Source of the DNA: a virus
IMG/VR virus record: IMGVR_UViG_3300035703_000380
Span: 1 to 26,189 of that record
DNA length: 26,189 nucleotides
Direction: 5' to 3' (one strand)
Shown: positions 22,584 through 26,189 of the stretch, piece by piece
Layout: each line of letters begins with the position of its first letter
Numbering within the stretch: the stretch's first letter is position 1
The notes under the pieces: model-generated
What the model was told of the DNA's origin: nothing
Databases searched by the model: none
Seen by the model: the letters and a program-made list of their open reading frames with translations, nothing else
Position numbers and translations under genes: made by a program

Positions 22584-25052
22584 ATGGTTACTTTAGTATC
22601 CCCAGGTGTGTCAGTTACAGTAGTAGATGAAAGTGCATACGGTGCCCCAGGCGCTGGAACAATTCCATTACTAGTGATTGCTACACAACAAGACAAAACA
22701 GATCCTACTGGCAGTGAAGCTGACGGTATTGCAAAATATACAAAATCAGCCCGTGCAGGCGAAGTCGTGAGAGTAACTTCACAGCGCGAGTTGACCCAAT
22801 ATTTTGGTAATCCACTTTTCACTACTAGTGGAAGTGCTGTGGTTCAAGGCAGCGAAACAAGCGAATACGGTCTTATGGCCGCATACAGTTATCTAGGTCA
22901 AGGCAGTCAAGCATACATTGTTCGTGCCAACGTTGATTTAGCAGCACTAGCATCTACTACAACCCAGCCAACCGCAGCATGGAGTACCGCATCAACTCTG
23001 TGGCTTGACACTGATGCAAGCACTTACGGTATTCACGAGTATAACAATACTACCGGATTGTGGGACGCAAAAACTCCGCTAATCGAAGTAAACGACAACG
23101 CTACATCAGGTGAAGCAGGTGGAACTTACACCCCATCTACAACTGTAGTTAACGGTGCTTACTTGGTTGTTATACACGGCAATCAGACCGGCAATATGTC
23201 ATTGCAATACTTCAAAGGCATTAGTGCTGCATGGGAAGAACTAAACAGCGATGCAGTTACCAGCCAAAGCGATACTGTTACTTGGGCAAGACATTTTAGT
23301 GTGCCTTCAACACCAGGTAACGGCGATATATGGATCAAAACTACTAGCCCAGGCAATGGTATTAATCTAGTAATTTATGAATACAACACCACTACAGCTA
23401 CTTTTGTTGCTAAAACAGTACAAGGTGTTACTACTGCTCTAACTGCTGGTCTAAGCACTTCTATCGGAGACTTCTACCCACAAGACGGAAGCTCTAACAC
23501 TGCACTGACTAGTTCAACTGCGGTAGCAGGAAACATACTACTTGACTTAGACGTAAACACCGAAGCGTTGATTCAGCTACAGCGTGTCAGCACATTAGGT
23601 GCACCGTCTAACTTAAACAGCTATGTGAAGAAAATTCAAACCAGTACGCCAACTGCAACAGCAGCAACTGGTGCGCTATGGTATGATGATTCACTTGATG
23701 AGTTAGATGTATATGTTGTATCTTCGGGTGCATACAGTGCAGTTACTCCAACGTATAGTACCACTGCGCCAACAAGTCCTTCAAACGGCGATGTTTGGGT
23801 TGATACTACTAATGCGGCAGAGAATCAAGCACTAGAAAGAAGTTATCCAGTAATAAAAGTTTACAACAGTACACTATCTTCTTGGATCACTCATGACAAC
23901 ACAGATCAAACTACCCAGCGTGGTGTACTGTTTGCTAACATCAGTGACACTGCTGGAGATGCATCAACTCTTATTACTGGTGCACCAAATCCAGTGGTTT
24001 ATCCAAATGGTATGATTGCAGTAAACATGGCTCAAAGCAGAAACACTGTTAGAACTTGGAATGGTACTGCTTGGAGAAACGCAGTAGCTAATCATGCTGA
24101 CGGTAGCGGTCGTTTTGGTCGTTATGCACAAAGAGCCTACATTGCAACTGCAATGCAAGCTGTTACTGCGGGCACTGATCTGCGCGACGAGCAATACACA
24201 TTTAGCTTGATCTGTGCTCCTAACTATCCAGAGCTAACAGACGAACTAGTGACACTAAACAGTGACAGAGGCGAAACTGCATTTATCATTATAGATACAC
24301 CAATGCGTAAGAATCCAACCGATGCAGTTCTTTGGGTGCAAAACAGTGACGTGGCAACAGAAAATGGTGAAGATGGTCTTGTTACCAACAACACTTATAG
24401 TGCAGTGTACTACCCTGCAGGACAAACCACAGAACCTCTTAACGGAAATACTGTAGTTGTTCCTCCAAGTCATATGGCGCTTTACACTTATGCATACAAT
24501 GACAACATTAGCTTCCAGTGGTTCCCGCCAGCAGGTCTAACACGTGGTGTTGTACAAAATGCTAGCGGTGTAGGTTATATCACTACTGAAGGTGAATTCA
24601 AAGCAGTTGCGTTGACTCAAGGTCAAAGAGACAGCATGTATCAAAATAAACTTAATCCAATCACTACATTTGTTGGACAAGGTACTATTATTTTCGGTCA
24701 GAAAACTATGCACACTGGTACTACTGCATTAGATCGTGTAAACGTTGCACGTCTAGTATGTTACTTGCGTGAAAGATTTGACAGCATTGCTCGTCCATTC
24801 TTGTTTGAAATCAATGATGCTCAAACAAGAGCAAGAGCAAAACTAGTATTTGAACGATTCTTAGCAGACATTCTAAGCCGCAGAGGCATCTATGACTTTG
24901 CAGTAGTTTGCGACGAATCTAACAATACACCTGCACGTATTGATCGTAACGAACTGTATATTGACGTTGCTATCGAACCTGCAAAGGCTGTGGAATTTAT
25001 CTACATACCAATCAGAATTGTAAACACTGGAACTATCGCAGCTACAGTCTAA
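22584..25052 (+). CDS. 18: Tail sheath protein (gp18-like)
   Basis: 822 residues. The N-terminus VTLVSPGVSVTVVDESAYGA is the classic sheath start (SPGVxxxExD-type), followed by GTIPLLVIATQQDK, the TQYFGNPLF block and EYGLMAAYSYLGQGSQAYIV. The C-terminal domain contains FGQKTMHTGTTALDRVNVAR, LFEINDAQTRARAKLVFERF, RRGIYDFAVVCDESNNTPAR and a terminal beta-strand pair, which in T4-like sheaths links neighbouring subunits into the contractile lattice. T4 gp18 has 659 residues; the extra length lies roughly at nt 22940-23950, an insertion of repeated beta units (TLWLDTDAS, GDIWIKTTSP, GALWYDDSLDE, GDVWVDTTN) probably exposed on the outside. The ribosome site AGAGGAG is strong but lies in a hairpin. 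A terminator follows the gene. Confidence 0.92.
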   Translation: MVTLVSPGVSVTVVDESAYGAPGAGTIPLLVIATQQDKTDPTGSEADGIAKYTKSARAGEVVRVTSQRELTQYFGNPLFTTSGSAVVQGSETSEYGLMAAYSYLGQGSQAYIVRANVDLAALASTTTQPTAAWSTASTLWLDTDASTYGIHEYNNTTGLWDAKTPLIEVNDNATSGEAGGTYTPSTTVVNGAYLVVIHGNQTGNMSLQYFKGISAAWEELNSDAVTSQSDTVTWARHFSVPSTPGNGDIWIKTTSPGNGINLVIYEYNTTTATFVAKTVQGVTTALTAGLSTSIGDFYPQDGSSNTALTSSTAVAGNILLDLDVNTEALIQLQRVSTLGAPSNLNSYVKKIQTSTPTATAATGALWYDDSLDELDVYVVSSGAYSAVTPTYSTTAPTSPSNGDVWVDTTNAAENQALERSYPVIKVYNSTLSSWITHDNTDQTTQRGVLFANISDTAGDASTLITGAPNPVVYPNGMIAVNMAQSRNTVRTWNGTAWRNAVANHADGSGRFGRYAQRAYIATAMQAVTAGTDLRDEQYTFSLICAPNYPELTDELVTLNSDRGETAFIIIDTPMRKNPTDAVLWVQNSDVATENGEDGLVTNNTYSAVYYPAGQTTEPLNGNTVVVPPSHMALYTYAYNDNISFQWFPPAGLTRGVVQNASGVGYITTEGEFKAVALTQGQRDSMYQNKLNPITTFVGQGTIIFGQKTMHTGTTALDRVNVARLVCYLRERFDSIARPFLFEINDAQTRARAKLVFERFLADILSRRGIYDFAVVCDESNNTPARIDRNELYIDVAIEPAKAVEFIYIPIRIVNTGTIAATV

Positions 25053-25071
25053 TACAATTAACATAATACTT

Positions 25072-25101
25072 AATAGGCAGCTCTTTGCTGCCTATTTTTT
25101 T
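25072..25101 (+). terminator. Intrinsic terminator after gp18
   Basis: AATAGGCAGC (25072-25081) pairs perfectly with GCTGCCTATT (25087-25096) around TCTTT, followed by a run of seven T (25095-25101). It is a textbook Rho-independent terminator, just before the gp19 promoter box. Confidence 0.9.
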
Positions 25102-25113
25102 GACTAAAACTTG

Positions 25114-25120
25114 CTAAATA
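25114..25120 (+). promoter_or_regulatory. Late promoter box CTAAATA for gp19
   Basis: It lies 13 bases after the gp18 terminator and 28 bases before the gp19 ATG, with an AAGAGGAG ribosome site between (25135-25142). This gives gp19 its own late transcript. Confidence 0.65.
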
Positions 25121-25148
25121 TGTATAAGCCAGTTAAGAGGAGATTTCG

Positions 25149-25760
25149 ATGGCAGTAATCACAACATTAGGTGTTCCTGATAACACAGGTAATACCACCA
25201 CAATCATGCCAAAACTACAATACAGATTCCGTGTAACGTTCATTGGTGAAGGTTTCACTTCAACCCCCACTCGTAGCGTAATGAGTGCAGGCCGTCCGTC
25301 ACTAACACATGATCCAGTAACAATTGATGCATACAACAGCAGAATTTATCTAGCTGGTAAGCACACTTGGAACGAAGTCACTATTATGTTCAGAGATGAC
25401 GTTGACAGCGCAGTACTTCGCGAACTTAACGGACAACTAAATCGTCAAGTTGACCATGCGAACCAAAGCAGTTCAAGAGCAGGTTCGGCATATAAATTCC
25501 AAACACTAGTAGAAACACTAGACGGTGGAAATCCAAATCCAGGTGTATTGGACAAGTATGAACTTGCTGGTTGCTATATCAGCGGCATCCAGTATGGCGA
25601 TTTAAACTATGCAACCAGTGACCAGATTACATTTAATGTGACTTTGCGTTATGACAACTGTGAAATTTTTGATGCTGCGGGTAATGCTACATTAACTGGA
25701 GTAGCGCAGAACCAGACTCTAAGTAACGCTACAGGCGGCGGCTCGTTACCGTCAGCATAA
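25149..25760 (+). CDS. 19: Tail tube protein (gp19-like)
   Basis: 203 residues, ATG after a strong AAGAGGAG. The features are those of the T4 tail tube family: PKLQYRFRVTFIGEGF near the N-terminus, SAGRPSLTHDPVTIDAYNSR, KHTWNEVTIMFRDDVDSAVL, the VETLDGG block, and YELAGCYISGIQYGDLNYAT followed by ITFNVTLRYDNCE. T4 gp19 has 163 residues; the difference is mostly at the C-terminal tail (Thr/Ala/Gly-rich after residue 180) and the loop near 120. It polymerises into the inner tube through which DNA passes, inside the gp18 sheath. Confidence 0.92.
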   Translation: MAVITTLGVPDNTGNTTTIMPKLQYRFRVTFIGEGFTSTPTRSVMSAGRPSLTHDPVTIDAYNSRIYLAGKHTWNEVTIMFRDDVDSAVLRELNGQLNRQVDHANQSSSRAGSAYKFQTLVETLDGGNPNPGVLDKYELAGCYISGIQYGDLNYATSDQITFNVTLRYDNCEIFDAAGNATLTGVAQNQTLSNATGGGSLPSA

Positions 25761-25769
25761 GGGTAAACT

Positions 25770-26189
25770 ATGGGACTAACTTCTAATACTGGCTTGTATA
25801 ATGCTGCCGCGGAACATTATGGTGTCGATGACGCAGTGATGACTAGAATTCCGCGGCAGAAGTTTCAATTCATGATAGGACTTCATGTAAATGAAACAGT
25901 CCCGCTTATTGCAGAACCTGTTAACGGCAGACGCTTTTTCTTTCACAGAGTGCAAAGCGCCACTTTACCGGATTATAATTACAATTTAGTAAAAGTAAAT
26001 CAATACAACAGACCTCGTTACGTACCTACTAGGCTGGACTACCAACCTGTTACTATTGTATTTTACGACACCAAGGACAATGAGTTTCAGTATCTATTAC
26101 AAGCGTACACAGGGTTGTATTTTAACCAAGGCATGAATCTAAGTGCCACCGCAGCTAGAGATAGTTCTATGGTAACAGCGGGCCCCGAT
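25770..26189 (+). CDS. Second tube-fold structural protein, 3' end outside window
   Basis: The ATG at 25770 is 9 bases after the gp19 stop; 140 codons are visible and open to the window edge. The pattern FQFMIGLHVN ... RFFFHRVQSATLPDYNYNLV, then VNQYNRPRYVP, YQPVTIVFYDTKDNEFQYLL parallels gp19 (RFRVTF ... SAGRPSLTHDPVTIDAYNSR ... WNEVTIMFRDDVDSAVLREL). It is therefore probably a tube-fold paralogue, such as a tube initiator or terminator, or an extra tube-like virion protein. In T4 the gene after 19 is the portal gene 20, and this sequence is not portal-like. The ribosome site is weak (AAGGGTAA). Confidence 0.65.
   Translation, partial: MGLTSNTGLYNAAAEHYGVDDAVMTRIPRQKFQFMIGLHVNETVPLIAEPVNGRRFFFHRVQSATLPDYNYNLVKVNQYNRPRYVPTRLDYQPVTIVFYDTKDNEFQYLLQAYTGLYFNQGMNLSATAARDSSMVTAGPD

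Overview
The window is a segment of the genome of a T4-like contractile-tailed phage (myovirus). It carries recognisable relatives of T4 gp13 (neck), gp15 (tail sheath terminator), gp18 (sheath) and gp19 (tube), a probable gp14-like neck protein, and a set of low-complexity, Thr/Ser/Ala/Gly-rich fibre proteins. The fibre vocabulary (LTVNGTTTTVNST, DLxIYHDGS, ATDGTKLDGIE, GVISDETGTG) is, from memory, typical of marine T4-like phages such as cyanophages and pelagiphages. No host-derived metabolic gene in the window identifies the host. There are no tRNAs, integrases or transposons, and no gap between genes exceeds about 90 bases.

Layout. (1) Plus strand, 1-14059: four very large virion/fibre genes (the first cut by the window edge, the fourth ending in an S74 intramolecular chaperone and carrying a beta-propeller), a 53-residue small gene, an unrecognised 150-residue gene, a GT-A-like glycosyltransferase and a 369-residue protein with two related modules. 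(2) Minus strand, 18743-14045: gp14-like protein, two short fibre-like proteins, a C-terminally extended gp15 and a Nudix hydrolase, in one tightly packed operon. It meets the plus block tail to tail with a 15-base overlap. (3) Plus strand, 18829-26189: an early-looking cluster of three tiny genes and a 381-residue unknown behind a good sigma70-type promoter, then an HExxH metalloprotease-like protein, gp13, a dNMP-kinase-like P-loop protein, gp18, gp19 and the start of a second tube-fold protein.

Regulation is the most interesting part. A T4-type late promoter box (C/G-T/A-TAAATA-like) precedes seven genes or operons, several times sharing the stop codon of the gene upstream. In three cases (gp14-like, HExxH protein, gp13) the box lies 5-8 bases from the start codon and no Shine-Dalgarno is present, which predicts leaderless or nearly leaderless late mRNAs. 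In front of gp18 the late box lies inside a strong hairpin whose 3' arm is the Shine-Dalgarno. Read-through RNA would hide the ribosome site, while RNA started at the late promoter would lose the 5' arm and expose it, the logic known for T4 gene e. A second, weaker hairpin covers the whole Shine-Dalgarno of the kinase gene just upstream. A strong intrinsic terminator separates gp18 from gp19.

All function calls come from reading the sequence and from remembered family features; no database search was run.
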